From positions 1-64,000 of the forward strand of contig NZ_RHHV01000002.1 in NCBI RefSeq assembly GCF_003710905.1: 64,000 nucleotides of DNA, read 5' to 3'. The notes below the pieces were generated by a model that worked only from the letters and a program-made list of their open reading frames with translations, was not told where the DNA came from and ran no database searches. Position 1 is the first letter of the stretch. Every line of letters begins with the position of its first letter. This document shows positions 19,614 through 28,327 of this stretch, one piece after another. The position numbers and the translations under genes were made by a program. Source of the DNA: Brevibacillus parabrevis. GTDB taxonomy: Bacteria; Bacillota; Bacilli; Brevibacillales; Brevibacillaceae.

Positions 19614-20459
19614 ATGGCAGTAAGGGATTCATTTTCTCGGATTTTTGGATTAACGGACAAGACAGAGAATGAAGAGATCAGGCAATTACCAGTCGAGGAG
19701 ATTGTACCGAATCCATACCAGCCTCGAACAGTATTTGATGACGAGAAAATCGATGAGCTGTGTCAAACGATACGCACTCACGGGCTTATTCAACCGATTG
19801 TTGTACGGTTGAGAGATGGTCAGTATGAGTTGATTGCCGGAGAACGACGTTTACGGGCAACAAAAAAGCTGGGCATGGAAAGAATCCCTGCGATTATCAA
19901 AGATTTCAATGATGCGCAAACAGCTTCCATTGCTTTGATTGAAAATCTGCAGCGAGAGGGATTAACAGCAATTGAAGAGGCGGTTGCCTACCAAAAGCTG
20001 ATTGATTTGCACGACCTGACACAGGAAAGCCTGGCTCAACGCTTGGGAAAAGGACAATCCACCATTGCCAACAAGCTGAGATTGCTGCATTTGCCGCAAG
20101 AGATTCAAGATGCGCTGTTGATGCGACAAGTAACCGAGAGACACGCGAGAGCCTTGATCCCGTTGAAGGATGCGGAGTTGCAAAATAAAGTGCTGGCCGA
20201 GATCGTCGAGCGAGAGTGGAATGTCAAGCAAACAGAAGTGCGAGTCAAACAGCTTCTGGAAGCAGCAGAAAATCCAAAAGCGGAAAAAGAGTCGAAGCCG
20301 CGTTGGAAGGCATTTTCCCGAGACGCTCGTATCGCCATCAATACGGTGCGGCAATCGATTGATATGGTCATGCAGACGGGTCTGCCCGTAGAGACAAATG
20401 AAGAAGACCATGATGAATTTTATCAATTTACGATTCGGATTCCGAAAAACAACAAGTAG
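19614..20459 (+). CDS. noc: Nucleoid occlusion protein Noc
   Basis: ParB-family DNA-binding protein that blocks division over the nucleoid in Bacillus. It has 281 aa. The N-terminus [13 protein letters not shown] resembles the membrane-targeting helix of Noc, not found in Spo0J. The ParB core shows [17 protein letters not shown] and [11 protein letters not shown], and the HTH region is [19 protein letters not shown]. The ending [16 protein letters not shown] is Noc-specific. ATG 19614 follows GGGGG; the upstream in-frame start at 19584 is less likely. It lies apart from soj-spo0J by 754 bp and has its own terminator. Confidence 0.93.
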   Translation: MAVRDSFSRIFGLTDKTENEEIRQLPVEEIVPNPYQPRTVFDDEKIDELCQTIRTHGLIQPIVVRLRDGQYELIAGERRLRATKKLGMERIPAIIKDFNDAQTASIALIENLQREGLTAIEEAVAYQKLIDLHDLTQESLAQRLGKGQSTIANKLRLLHLPQEIQDALLMRQVTERHARALIPLKDAELQNKVLAEIVEREWNVKQTEVRVKQLLEAAENPKAEKESKPRWKAFSRDARIAINTVRQSIDMVMQTGLPVETNEEDHDEFYQFTIRIPKNNK

Positions 20460-20484
20460 GAATGCCGCTTAGATTGGAGCAGAT

Positions 20485-20513
20485 GACAGCGAGGGGGTCT
20501 TCGCTGTCTTTAT
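20485..20513 (+). terminator. noc terminator
   Basis: GACAGCGA / TCGCTGTC stem with an 8-nt loop, then TTTAT, 25 bp after the noc stop. Confidence 0.7.
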
Positions 20514-21213
20514 AGAACATAGATAGCAAAAGCAGCAAGGGGATGGCGACAAGGTCGCCTTTCTTTTTGGGCAAATGTTGAAAGTAGCAAAACATGATGG
20601 TAGGACAAAAGGAGAAAAGCAGGTAGGCGGGCAGGGAGTTTTTTCTGTTCAAAATCGATTTGTCTGTAAACGTTTGTCAGAATCAGGCGCATCTTTTCCA
20701 GCAAAAAGGGGTCAATTGGAACTGTTCGGGCAAAATTAAAGACAAATTGTCTCAATATCAAAAAAACAGCGTACGGGCAAGCATTAAATCTGGTAACATG
20801 GGTATTACCGAGCCAGATCATGCGATTAATGGCTGTTCACTTCTGTAAAATGGAAGGGCGTCTTGCGGTTTGTTCGTATCCATAGCCCAGAGGATGAACG
20901 AGTTTTTGGGCACCATGTAGCGGATGGCAGAAAGAGTGCGTAATTATAGGTAACGAGGATCACTTTTCATGGTGGAGCAGGCTGATGTTTGCAGAGTACG
21001 TTATGTGTCAGACGGCGGGATTGTTGCACGAATGGCAAGCATCGCCCTGAACTGAACGTTCAGGCTGTACAAGCAGCTGGCCAGGCAATGAAAATGATCC
21101 ATTTATGAGTCAATGAGCGTAAATAGATATTGATATGGGCGTTCCGGAAGGCTGTCGATTGTTTCATGGCATAATCAGCGGCATTCCTACACGAAGAGAA
21201 TGAGGTGGAGAAG
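20514..21213. other. noc-soj intergenic region
   Basis: About 700 bp without a supportable gene. A second hairpin, GGCGAC / GTCGCC with a 3-nt loop and a T-rich tail, lies at 20545-20568. Nothing else is clear, and no parS or DnaA box is seen. In Bacillus subtilis noc lies much closer to soj, so this stretch is an expansion. Confidence 0.4.
20545..20568 (+). terminator. Second hairpin downstream of noc
   Basis: GGCGAC-AAG-GTCGCC followed by TTTCTTTTT. It is probably a backup terminator for noc. Confidence 0.6.
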
Positions 21214-21972
21214 TTGGGTAAAATCATTGCGGTTGCGAACCAGAAAGGCGGCGTCGGAAAAACGACTACGTCCGTCAATCTAAGTGCTTGTCTGGCCGCA
21301 TTGGGGAAAAAGGTGCTGCTGGTGGATATTGATCCACAAGGGAACGCAACCAGTGGTATCGGGGTAAACAAAGCCGATGTGCGCTATTGTATTTATGATG
21401 TTCTCATTAATGACATCAGCCCCGTAGATGCGACTTTGCCTACCGAGATCGAAGGATTGATGATCATTCCGGCTACGATTCAATTGGCGGGAGCGGAAAT
21501 CGAATTGGTTCCGACCATTTCCAGAGAAGTGCGTTTAAAAAAAGCGCTGGAAGTAGTGAAGGACAAATACGATTTCGTCATTATCGATTGCCCGCCTTCT
21601 TTGGGGATTTTGACAGTCAATTCGTTGACTGCTGCTGATTCCGTTTTGATTCCGATTCAATGCGAATACTATGCATTGGAAGGTTTGAGTCAGTTGTTGA
21701 ATACGATCCGACTGGTCCAAAAACATCTCAATTCGCAGTTGTCGATCGAAGGGGTCGTGCTGACGATGCTGGATGCACGCACCAACTTGGGGCTGCAAGT
21801 CATTGAAGAAGTGAAAAAGTATTTCCAGGAAAAAGTATACAAAACGATTATTCCACGCAATGTTCGCTTGAGCGAAGCGCCATCACATGGACAAGCCATT
21901 ATCACGTACGATCCACGTTCGCGTGGTGCAGAAGTTTATTCTGACTTGGCGAAGGAAGTGGTTGGGGTATGA
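21214..21972 (+). CDS. soj: Chromosome-partitioning ATPase Soj (ParA)
   Basis: Deviant Walker A ATPase that regulates DnaA and origin segregation with Spo0J. It has 252 aa. The P-loop is KGGVGKTTTSVNL, with the signature lysine near residue 12, and VDIDPQGNATSG follows; DCPPSLGILTVNSL is also visible. I choose TTG 21214 (GKIIAVANQ) after AGGTGGAG, which matches Bacillus Soj; GTG 21205 is in frame three codons earlier. The stop overlaps the spo0J ATG (ATGA). Confidence 0.96.
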   Translation: MGKIIAVANQKGGVGKTTTSVNLSACLAALGKKVLLVDIDPQGNATSGIGVNKADVRYCIYDVLINDISPVDATLPTEIEGLMIIPATIQLAGAEIELVPTISREVRLKKALEVVKDKYDFVIIDCPPSLGILTVNSLTAADSVLIPIQCEYYALEGLSQLLNTIRLVQKHLNSQLSIEGVVLTMLDARTNLGLQVIEEVKKYFQEKVYKTIIPRNVRLSEAPSHGQAIITYDPRSRGAEVYSDLAKEVVGV

Positions 21973-22814
21973 GTAGAGGTTTGGGAAAAGGGCTGAATGC
22001 GCTTATTACCTCCAATCTCATTGAAGAAGGGGAGCAAGTGAAAGAAGTCTCCGTCAGTGAGATTCGTCCCAACCCGTATCAGCCCCGTAAAGAATTTGAA
22101 CAATCGGCTATTGATGAATTGGCACACTCCATTCGGGAGCATGGCATTATCCAACCATTGATTGTTCGGAAGAGCATCAAGGGATTTGAGCTGGTAGCGG
22201 GAGAAAGACGTTTGCGCGCCGCAAAGCTGGCGGGATTGAAACAAGTCCCTGTAGTGGTCAAAGCTTATACGGATCAGCAGTTGATGGAAATCGCCCTGAT
22301 TGAAAACCTGCAAAGGGAAAACCTGAACCCTTTGGAAGAAGCCGAAGCGTACGAAAAGCTGATCGCACACCATGAGTACACGCAGGAGCAGCTTGCACAA
22401 CGGATCGGAAAAAGCAGACCGCACGTAGCGAATATGCTGAGGTTGTTGCAGCTTCCCGAAAGCATTCGCAAGCTGGTCGCAGCTACAGAGCTGACGATGG
22501 GGCACGCCCGTGCACTGTTGAGTGTATCGGATGAAAACATGCAAATGCAGTTGGCAAAGGATGTCGTGGAAAAAGGTCTGAACGTCCGCCAATTGGAAGA
22601 ACTGGTCAAGCAGTTGAATGTTTCACGTGAAACAAAGAAAAAAAAGCCGGCAAAAAATGAGCCGATTTTGATAGAGATGGAAGAACGGTTGCGCAGTCGC
22701 TTTGGAACCGCCGTCAAAATTAAAAAGGGCGCAAAACGCGGCAAGATCGAAATTGACTTTTATTCGCAGGAAGATTTGCAGCGAATCATTGAGATACTGA
22801 ATGATGAGAAGTAA
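21969..22814 (+). CDS. spo0J: Chromosome-partitioning protein Spo0J (ParB)
   Basis: CTP-dependent DNA clamp that loads at parS, recruits SMC and stimulates Soj; it is required for efficient sporulation. It has 281 aa. The N-terminus SRGLGKGLNALIT is the Soj-stimulating region. The ParB core includes [26 protein letters not shown] and [12 protein letters not shown]. The HTH is QEQLAQRIGKSRPHVANML. A perfect parS lies inside the gene, as in Bacillus. Confidence 0.96.
   Translation: MSRGLGKGLNALITSNLIEEGEQVKEVSVSEIRPNPYQPRKEFEQSAIDELAHSIREHGIIQPLIVRKSIKGFELVAGERRLRAAKLAGLKQVPVVVKAYTDQQLMEIALIENLQRENLNPLEEAEAYEKLIAHHEYTQEQLAQRIGKSRPHVANMLRLLQLPESIRKLVAATELTMGHARALLSVSDENMQMQLAKDVVEKGLNVRQLEELVKQLNVSRETKKKKPAKNEPILIEMEERLRSRFGTAVKIKKGAKRGKIEIDFYSQEDLQRIIEILNDEK
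22619..22634. promoter_or_regulatory. parS: parS site inside spo0J
   Basis: TGTTTCACGTGAAACA is a perfect match to the 16-bp parS consensus. It encodes NVSRET in the linker before the C-terminal dimerisation domain of Spo0J. Confidence 0.95.
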
Positions 22815-22829
22815 GTCCGGGAGGTAGTC

Positions 22830-23984
22830 ATGGCGATCATCTATTTGGATAACGCAGCGTCAACTTGGCCAAAGCCACCAGGCGTGAAGGAGCGAATGGC
22901 TGAGGCCATCGAAGATTTTGCCGCTAACCCTGGTAGAGGTGGACATACCTTGGCGATGAAAGCGAGCAAGACCGTGTTTCGGACACGCGTGCAGTTATCG
23001 CGGTTGTTTGGGATTCAAAACCCGAATAACCTCTTTTTTTATCTAAATGCGACACAAGCACTCAATCAGGCGATCAAAGGCTACCTGAAAGCTGGCGATC
23101 ATGTGATTGCTTCTTCCGTGGAGCACAACTCTGTCAGACGTCCGATTGAATATATGCGCCGTGAGCATCAAGTAGAAGCGACTTTTGTCGAGCCGAGAGC
23201 GGATTTCCTTTTTCATGTAGAGGACTTTGTCAAGGCGATTCAGCCGAATACGCGCTTGCTGGTAGTCAGCCACGCTTCCAATCTCACAGGTGTGATTTTG
23301 CCGATCGCTGAATTGGGGCAACTGGCAAAAGAAAGAGGTATCGCCTTTTTGGTAGACGCTTCTCAAACAGCCGGGGTACTGCCGATTCACGTAGAGGAAA
23401 TGAAGATCGATATGCTGGCGTTTCCTGGGCATAAAGGGCTGTATGGGCCACAAGGCACGGGCGGTTTATACGTGCATGGCGACATCGATCTGGAGCCTTT
23501 GATTCATGGGGGAACAGGAAGCCAATCGGAAGCGATTGATCAACCGACTACACGCCCTGACCGATATGAGAGCGGTACGCTGAACACGGCTGGTTTGGCT
23601 GGCTTGCAAGCTGGCGTCGATTTCATTCTCGAACGAGGGGTGGATCGCATCCGTGAGCACGAGTGGGAGCTGGCGAAGCAAACGATCATTGGTTTACAGC
23701 AAATTCCCGGCGTTCAGGTGTATGGTCCAGGGATTGAGACAGAACGGGTTGCCGTCATCGCCTTCAATATCGGGGAAGTGGATGCTTCTGAAGTCTCGTT
23801 TATTCTCGATCAGCAGTATGGAATCGCTACGAGATCAGGGTATCATTGCACACCGCTTGGGCATCAAACAGCAGGGACCGAGCAGCGTGGAGCTGTGCGT
23901 GCCAGTTTTGGGATTTTCAACACAGAGAAAGACGTAGAAGCGCTTATGAACGCCGTGAGAGAGATAGCATCCGCGTTTTCGTAA
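22830..23984 (+). CDS. Class V aminotransferase / cysteine desulfurase-like protein
   Basis: PLP enzyme of 384 aa, cytoplasmic. The N-terminus YLDNAASTWPKPPGV is typical of the subgroup related to NifS/SufS. The PLP lysine is in FPGHKGLYGPQGTGG (about Lys202). A Cys in SGYHCTPLGH (about Cys340) is at the place of the desulfurase active Cys, so sulfur release from cysteine is plausible, but the physiological acceptor is unknown. It starts 15 bp after spo0J and probably belongs to that transcript. Confidence 0.88.
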   Translation: MAIIYLDNAASTWPKPPGVKERMAEAIEDFAANPGRGGHTLAMKASKTVFRTRVQLSRLFGIQNPNNLFFYLNATQALNQAIKGYLKAGDHVIASSVEHNSVRRPIEYMRREHQVEATFVEPRADFLFHVEDFVKAIQPNTRLLVVSHASNLTGVILPIAELGQLAKERGIAFLVDASQTAGVLPIHVEEMKIDMLAFPGHKGLYGPQGTGGLYVHGDIDLEPLIHGGTGSQSEAIDQPTTRPDRYESGTLNTAGLAGLQAGVDFILERGVDRIREHEWELAKQTIIGLQQIPGVQVYGPGIETERVAVIAFNIGEVDASEVSFILDQQYGIATRSGYHCTPLGHQTAGTEQRGAVRASFGIFNTEKDVEALMNAVREIASAFS

Positions 23985-24007
23985 TGCAGCTATAGGGGGA
24001 CACAATC

Positions 24008-24718
24008 GTGATCTTGTTAGGCACCCTGGTAAACGCTGGCGCCATCATCGTAGGAGCCTTGTTGGGCAGGCTTCTGACGAAAATTCCTGATTCGATACGA
24101 CATACTGTCATGCAGGGCATCGGTCTTGCTGTCATGATTTTGGGAGTCAAAATGAGTCTTGGATCGGGGAATTTTTTGTTGGTGATCGTCAGTATTGTGT
24201 TGGGGGCAATCGTAGGAGAATTGATTGGGATTGAAAAAGGCTTGAATCATCTGGGGCATTGGCTGGAACGAAAGGTTGGCGGAGGCCAGGGAAGTATTGC
24301 CACAGGCTTTGTGACAGCGACTTTGGTCTATTGCATCGGTGCGATGGCTGTGCTCGGAGCCATGGACAGCGGATTGCGAAACAACCATGATATTTTGTTC
24401 ACCAAAGCACTTTTGGACGGATTCTCCGCCATCATTTTCACTTCGACACTAGGAATTGGCGTCATGTTTTCGGCTGTGCCTGTATTTGTGTACCAAGGTT
24501 TGCTTACCTTGCTCTCAACGCAAATCTACAACTTTGTGAGCCAGACGATGCTCGATGCGATGTTGGCAGAAGTAACGGCAGTAGGCGGCTTGATGATTAT
24601 CGCTATCGGGATTAACATTTTGGAGATTAAAAAGATCAATGTGGCGAACATGCTGCCAGCATTGTTGATTGCGGCTCTCGGGGTTCCTTTTAGCGAATGG
24701 TTGTCCAAGTTTTTATAA
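24008..24718 (+). CDS. DUF554 family membrane protein (YqgA-like)
   Basis: A 236-aa integral membrane protein with about six or seven hydrophobic segments (GTLVNAGAIIVGALLG at the N-terminus, then GLAVMILGVKMSL and VSIVLGAIVGELIGIEKGL). Residues SIATGFVTATLVYCIGAMAVLGAM are highly typical of DUF554. The function is unknown; a transport role has been suggested for the family. It starts at GTG 24008 after GGGGG, 23 bp behind the aminotransferase gene, and ends the operon before a terminator. Confidence 0.88.
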   Translation: MILLGTLVNAGAIIVGALLGRLLTKIPDSIRHTVMQGIGLAVMILGVKMSLGSGNFLLVIVSIVLGAIVGELIGIEKGLNHLGHWLERKVGGGQGSIATGFVTATLVYCIGAMAVLGAMDSGLRNNHDILFTKALLDGFSAIIFTSTLGIGVMFSAVPVFVYQGLLTLLSTQIYNFVSQTMLDAMLAEVTAVGGLMIIAIGINILEIKKINVANMLPALLIAALGVPFSEWLSKFL

Positions 24719-24728
24719 GAGAGTGGAA

Positions 24729-24762
24729 AAAGATTCTTCCTGAACGGGAGAATCTTTTTTTT
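24729..24762 (+). terminator. Terminator after the DUF554 gene
   Basis: AAAGATTCT / AGAATCTTT stem extended by CC/GG pairs, followed by a run of T. The rest of the gap to 25021 (about 260 bp) shows nothing else I can support. Confidence 0.85.
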
Positions 24763-25021
24763 GTAGGCAAAATCAGCTTTGCATATGGGACTGAGGCAGT
24801 CAAACAGTGGGGTGGGCGCGGACCTGCTGGTACGGGCAACAAAAAGCAAAGGAACAAATGCCGATAATAAAAGAGTCGATGAAATACTGGCAAGCGCACT
24901 GCCAAAAATGTTAAGAAGCTTGTAAGGGCCGGCATGACATAAAAAACCGCTATCATCAAAAGAAAATGTCGTGCGATAATGACGAGTAGAACAGAAAGCG
25001 CGTTATGGGGAGAGAAAGTCA

Positions 25022-25921
25022 ATGGTAGGTTTTATCGTCAATCCTGTGGCGGGTAATGGCAAAGGGAAGAGAATCTGGGAGAGGATAGAGCCTGCTGTAA
25101 GTGGTCTGGGAGCTGTTTTTGTCGTCAGGGAGACATCTGGTGACGGGTCAGCTGAAAAACTGGCAAAAGAGATGATTGAAAAAGAGGGAGTAAATAAAAT
25201 CATTGCCGTAGGGGGAGATGGAACCGTTCACGGTGTATTGAACGGAATCTATCAATCGGGCCAGTCATGCAAGTTTGGCTTGGTGCCGGCGGGATCAGGA
25301 AATGATTTTGCCAGAGCGCACGGGATTGCCACAAATCCTGTCGTGGCAGTAGAGCGGGTTTTGTCAGAGACAGCGGAAAAACGAATTGATTTGATGTGGA
25401 TGAACGGGCGTGTTGCGGCAAATTCGATTGGTGCCGGATTTGATGCGCAGGTAGCAAGAGCGACTGATCAGGCAAAATACAAGGCATGGTTGAATCGGTG
25501 GCGATTGGGCGGTTTGGCGTATGTGATTTCCGTGTTGCGTGAACTGCGCAAATTCCAGCGCAGCAATCTCGTCATGCAAGTGGATGGACAAGTCATCAAG
25601 ATGGAGGCAGCATGGCTCGTAACAGCTGCCAATATTCCGAATTACGGCGGGGGAATGAAAATTTGTCCCATGGCTGTAGCAAACGATGGTTGGGCCGATA
25701 TTTGCGTCGTCAGCAATGCGAGCTGTGGGGAACTGTTGCGCGCCTTTGCGAAAATTTATTTTGGCTCTCATATTCATCATCCGAAAGTTTCATTTTATCG
25801 AGGGCGCCAGATCACGATTGAGACCGTTAGACCGTATTTGGTTCATGCAGATGGAGAGTTGGTTGGTGAAACGCCGATCGAGATGAAAATGCTGCCGGAT
25901 CAGCAAGCGATTTTTGTATAA
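25022..25921 (+). CDS. YegS/DgkB-type diacylglycerol kinase family protein
   Basis: Lipid kinase of 299 aa. The N-terminus GFIVNPVAGNGKGKRIWERI and the nucleotide-binding GGDGTVHGVLNGI near residue 60 identify the DAGK catalytic domain, followed by GLVPAGSGNDFAR. The substrate (diacylglycerol, sphingoid or other lipid) cannot be told from sequence. It acts at the cytoplasmic face of the membrane. It stands alone between a plus terminator upstream and a minus terminator downstream. Confidence 0.9.
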   Translation: MVGFIVNPVAGNGKGKRIWERIEPAVSGLGAVFVVRETSGDGSAEKLAKEMIEKEGVNKIIAVGGDGTVHGVLNGIYQSGQSCKFGLVPAGSGNDFARAHGIATNPVVAVERVLSETAEKRIDLMWMNGRVAANSIGAGFDAQVARATDQAKYKAWLNRWRLGGLAYVISVLRELRKFQRSNLVMQVDGQVIKMEAAWLVTAANIPNYGGGMKICPMAVANDGWADICVVSNASCGELLRAFAKIYFGSHIHHPKVSFYRGRQITIETVRPYLVHADGELVGETPIEMKMLPDQQAIFV

Positions 25922-25957
25922 AAAAGGGACCTGTCATCCACATGGGAGTAAGACAGG
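25919..25957 (-). terminator. yyaC terminator (minus strand)
   Basis: CCTGTC / GACAGG stem; on the minus strand it is followed by TCCCTTTTT. It lies between the convergent lipid kinase gene and yyaC and may also act on the plus strand. Confidence 0.65.
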
Positions 25958-26001
25958 CCAAAGCAATACGTATAGATGTTGAAAAGGTCGAGGGAAGATG
26001 G

Positions 26002-26607
26002 TCAGTCGTGCAAAACACTATCCAAACGGTTCGGCGAAGCAGCCATTGAAGTGGCTTTGGCCAAACCAGAAGCAATAATCTCTGCCATGTTCATGACGAC
26101 GGCAAGACGGGTGTTTTGGAGAACGAAATACTCCATGAAGCCGCCGACATTGACGATTCCCGTGATATGGAACGTACCGACAGGCGGCAGTTCCTTTTTA
26201 ACCCCAGCGCCAGGCTTTAGAGGCCCGCTGATGACGTTGATGTTGCCTACGTGGCTGAATTGGCCGAGACAGGCATCGACGGCAATCAGGGTAGATCTGG
26301 GGTGAGTTTCTTGGATGGAATCGAGCTTTTCTTTGAGATTCATCGCATGCACTGGATCGTCCAGCGTGCCGTAAATTTGCAAATGGCTTGGTGCGGCCGC
26401 TTGCAGCTTGGTTCCGACAAGAGGACCGAGTGCGTCACCCGTGGACCGATCTGTTCCAATACATACAATCACAATGTCTTCTTCATACGGTTTTAAGCGA
26501 AAGCGCTGCGCAAGGTGTCTAGCCAGATGATCCTCTGCGTTTTCACTGCGGTATTCCACTTTAAAAGGTGGCAAAGAACAGTTTTTGAGATTTTCAAATG
26601 TACTCAT
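26002..26607 (-). CDS. yyaC: Spore protease YyaC (GPR-like fold)
   Basis: A 201-aa protein of the family related to the germination protease GPR. Conserved stretches are IVCIGTDRSTGDALGPLVG and DDPVHAMNL, then AVDACLGQ and GTFHITGIVNVGGFMEYFVLQNTRL. In Bacillus it is expressed in sporulation and is located near the origin. I use ATG 26607 (MSTFENL) after GTGGGGG; the in-frame ATG at 26619 is the alternative. It faces opposite to its neighbours. Confidence 0.92.
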   Translation of the reverse strand: MSTFENLKNCSLPPFKVEYRSENAEDHLARHLAQRFRLKPYEEDIVIVCIGTDRSTGDALGPLVGTKLQAAAPSHLQIYGTLDDPVHAMNLKEKLDSIQETHPRSTLIAVDACLGQFSHVGNINVISGPLKPGAGVKKELPPVGTFHITGIVNVGGFMEYFVLQNTRLAVVMNMAEIIASGLAKATSMAASPNRLDSVLHD

Positions 26608-26821
26608 GGCTACCCCCACTCTTGCGGTCTTGGCTTAAAAGTTATAGAAGAGTATTCACAGTATAGTACCGATCCGTCATTTTTATACCTGCTAATGAGA
26701 AGGTTGTGTAGGTTTTGAAAAATCAGGGAAGCTGGCAAGCGGGATTTTGAACAGGTAAAATAAGAAGTGCACGAAGGAAAAGCTTTGCCAATAAGAAAGC
26801 AAAAATCCGGGAGGGAGATGG

Positions 26822-27103
26822 ATGGAAGGAGAGACTGTACTGATTGCGTTTGATTCCACGCAGCAAGCTTTACGTGCAGAGATGCTGCTGGAGTACGAAG
26901 ATATTGATATTGACACAAGACCGACGCCAAAAGAGATAACAGCCGGCTGTGCCCTGTCCATTGAATTTCCTCTGCCTGATTACTCTCGTGCCAAAACGGT
27001 CATGGAAGAGCAGCAAGTAGTCATCCGGGGATACTTTCGCCAGTTCCTGGGCAAGTACCAGGAAGTCGACGAAAACGGCAACCAGAAGGAGAGGGCAGAA
27101 TGA
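26822..27103 (+). CDS. DUF3343 domain protein
   Basis: A 93-aa small acidic cytoplasmic protein. The N-terminus VLIAFDSTQQALRAEMLLE and later TPKEITAGCALSIEFPL match DUF3343, a family often found near selenium or sulfur genes and of unknown function; a conserved Cys is in AGCALS. It is preceded by GGGAGG. Its last codons overlap the next gene (ATGA), so it is translationally coupled to the MscS channel. Confidence 0.85.
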   Translation: MEGETVLIAFDSTQQALRAEMLLEYEDIDIDTRPTPKEITAGCALSIEFPLPDYSRAKTVMEEQQVVIRGYFRQFLGKYQEVDENGNQKERAE

Positions 27104-27981
27104 ATACAGAAAGCTTTTTTGAAAAAATATACGGTGAAATTTACAACTACGTAGCAGATGCAAACATGTGGGTAAGTATAGGGATGACGCTGCTGAAAAT
27201 CGTTGGAATCATCATCGCATCGCGAATTGTGGTGTCGCTGGTGCAAACAGCAGTCAATCGCGTTTTCCAGCATCGTCAGGGAGCCAAGATACACCTGGAT
27301 CAGCGCCGCGTCGATACGATGCGCGTGCTCGTCAACAACATCGTCCAGTACACGCTGTACTTCCTGGCGATTTTGATGATTTTGCAGCTGGTCGGCATCG
27401 ATTTGAAGCCTGTTTTGGTGAGCGCAGGGGTGTTGGGGCTGGCAGTCGGTTTCGGGGCACAAAGTCTTGTCCGTGATATCATCACCGGGTTCTTCATTAT
27501 TTTTGAAGACCAGTTCGCGGTTGGCGATGTCGTAACGATCAATAACATGACAGGTACTGTACAGGAAATCGGCTTGCGAATTACCCGTGTGCGCAGCTGG
27601 ACTGGAGAGGTTCATATTTTTCCGAACGGCACGATCACGCAAGTAACCAACTTTTCGCTGCAAAATACGTTGGCTGTCGTGGATGTTTCGGTAGCGTACG
27701 AAGAGAATCTGGGTCAGGTGGAAGAAGTTTTGAAGGAAGTGCTGGCAAAAGCGCAAACCGAGCTGGACGATATCGTGGCAGAACCGCAAATTCTCGGAGT
27801 GCATGCATTGGGGCCGTCTGAGGTCGTTATGCGCGTAACAGCCGAGTGCAAGCCGAATACCCACCACGGCGTCAACCGCAATCTGCGCGCCATGATCCGC
27901 ACCGAGTTTACAAAGCGCGGCATCCAGATTCCGTATCCAAAAATCGTTACGATGTCGGGTAAGGCACAGGGGCAAGCATAG
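27100..27981 (+). CDS. Small-conductance mechanosensitive channel (MscS family, YkuT-like)
   Basis: A 293-aa membrane protein. Predicted membrane segments lie at about residues 25-48, 75-98 and 103-120. The pore helix GVLGLAVGFGAQSLVRDIITGFFIIFE is diagnostic of MscS, followed by the beta domain with VGDVVTINNMTGTVQEIGLR and FPNGTITQVTNFS. It would open under membrane tension to release solutes. It overlaps the DUF3343 gene by 4 bp and precedes DUF951 by 18 bp. Confidence 0.93.
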   Translation: MNTESFFEKIYGEIYNYVADANMWVSIGMTLLKIVGIIIASRIVVSLVQTAVNRVFQHRQGAKIHLDQRRVDTMRVLVNNIVQYTLYFLAILMILQLVGIDLKPVLVSAGVLGLAVGFGAQSLVRDIITGFFIIFEDQFAVGDVVTINNMTGTVQEIGLRITRVRSWTGEVHIFPNGTITQVTNFSLQNTLAVVDVSVAYEENLGQVEEVLKEVLAKAQTELDDIVAEPQILGVHALGPSEVVMRVTAECKPNTHHGVNRNLRAMIRTEFTKRGIQIPYPKIVTMSGKAQGQA

Positions 27982-27999
27982 GCAGAGAGGAGAAGAGAG

Positions 28000-28212
28000 A
28001 TGGAAAGGAAGCAATTTGGACTGGGGGACGTTGTACAAATGAAAAAGCCGCATCCATGCGGCACAAATGCGTGGAAGGTCATACGCATGGGGATGGACGT
28101 ACGAATCAAATGTACGGGATGCGACCATAGCGTAATGATTGGGCGGCTGGAGTTCGAGCGCAAACTGAAAAAAATACTGGTTCGCGCAGAGGAAGAAGCG
28201 CAGGAGCAATAG
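28000..28212 (+). CDS. DUF951 domain protein
   Basis: A 70-aa small protein. MKKPHPCGTNAWKVIRMG and IKCTGCDHSVMIGRLEFER are hallmark segments of DUF951, with three Cys residues (CG, CTGC) that could bind metal. The function is unknown. It is the last gene of the DUF3343-MscS-DUF951 operon, an arrangement common in Bacillales upstream of ychF. Confidence 0.9.
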   Translation: MERKQFGLGDVVQMKKPHPCGTNAWKVIRMGMDVRIKCTGCDHSVMIGRLEFERKLKKILVRAEEEAQEQ

Positions 28213-28327
28213 CCATTAGCGATAGCGAAAAACTTTTGAAGGACCTGTCTGTCTTTTTCTACAATGCCCGTAAACGGTGATGACGGCCAAAAGCAGCTGC
28301 ACCGTTCAAACGGGAGGGATTTTTGCG

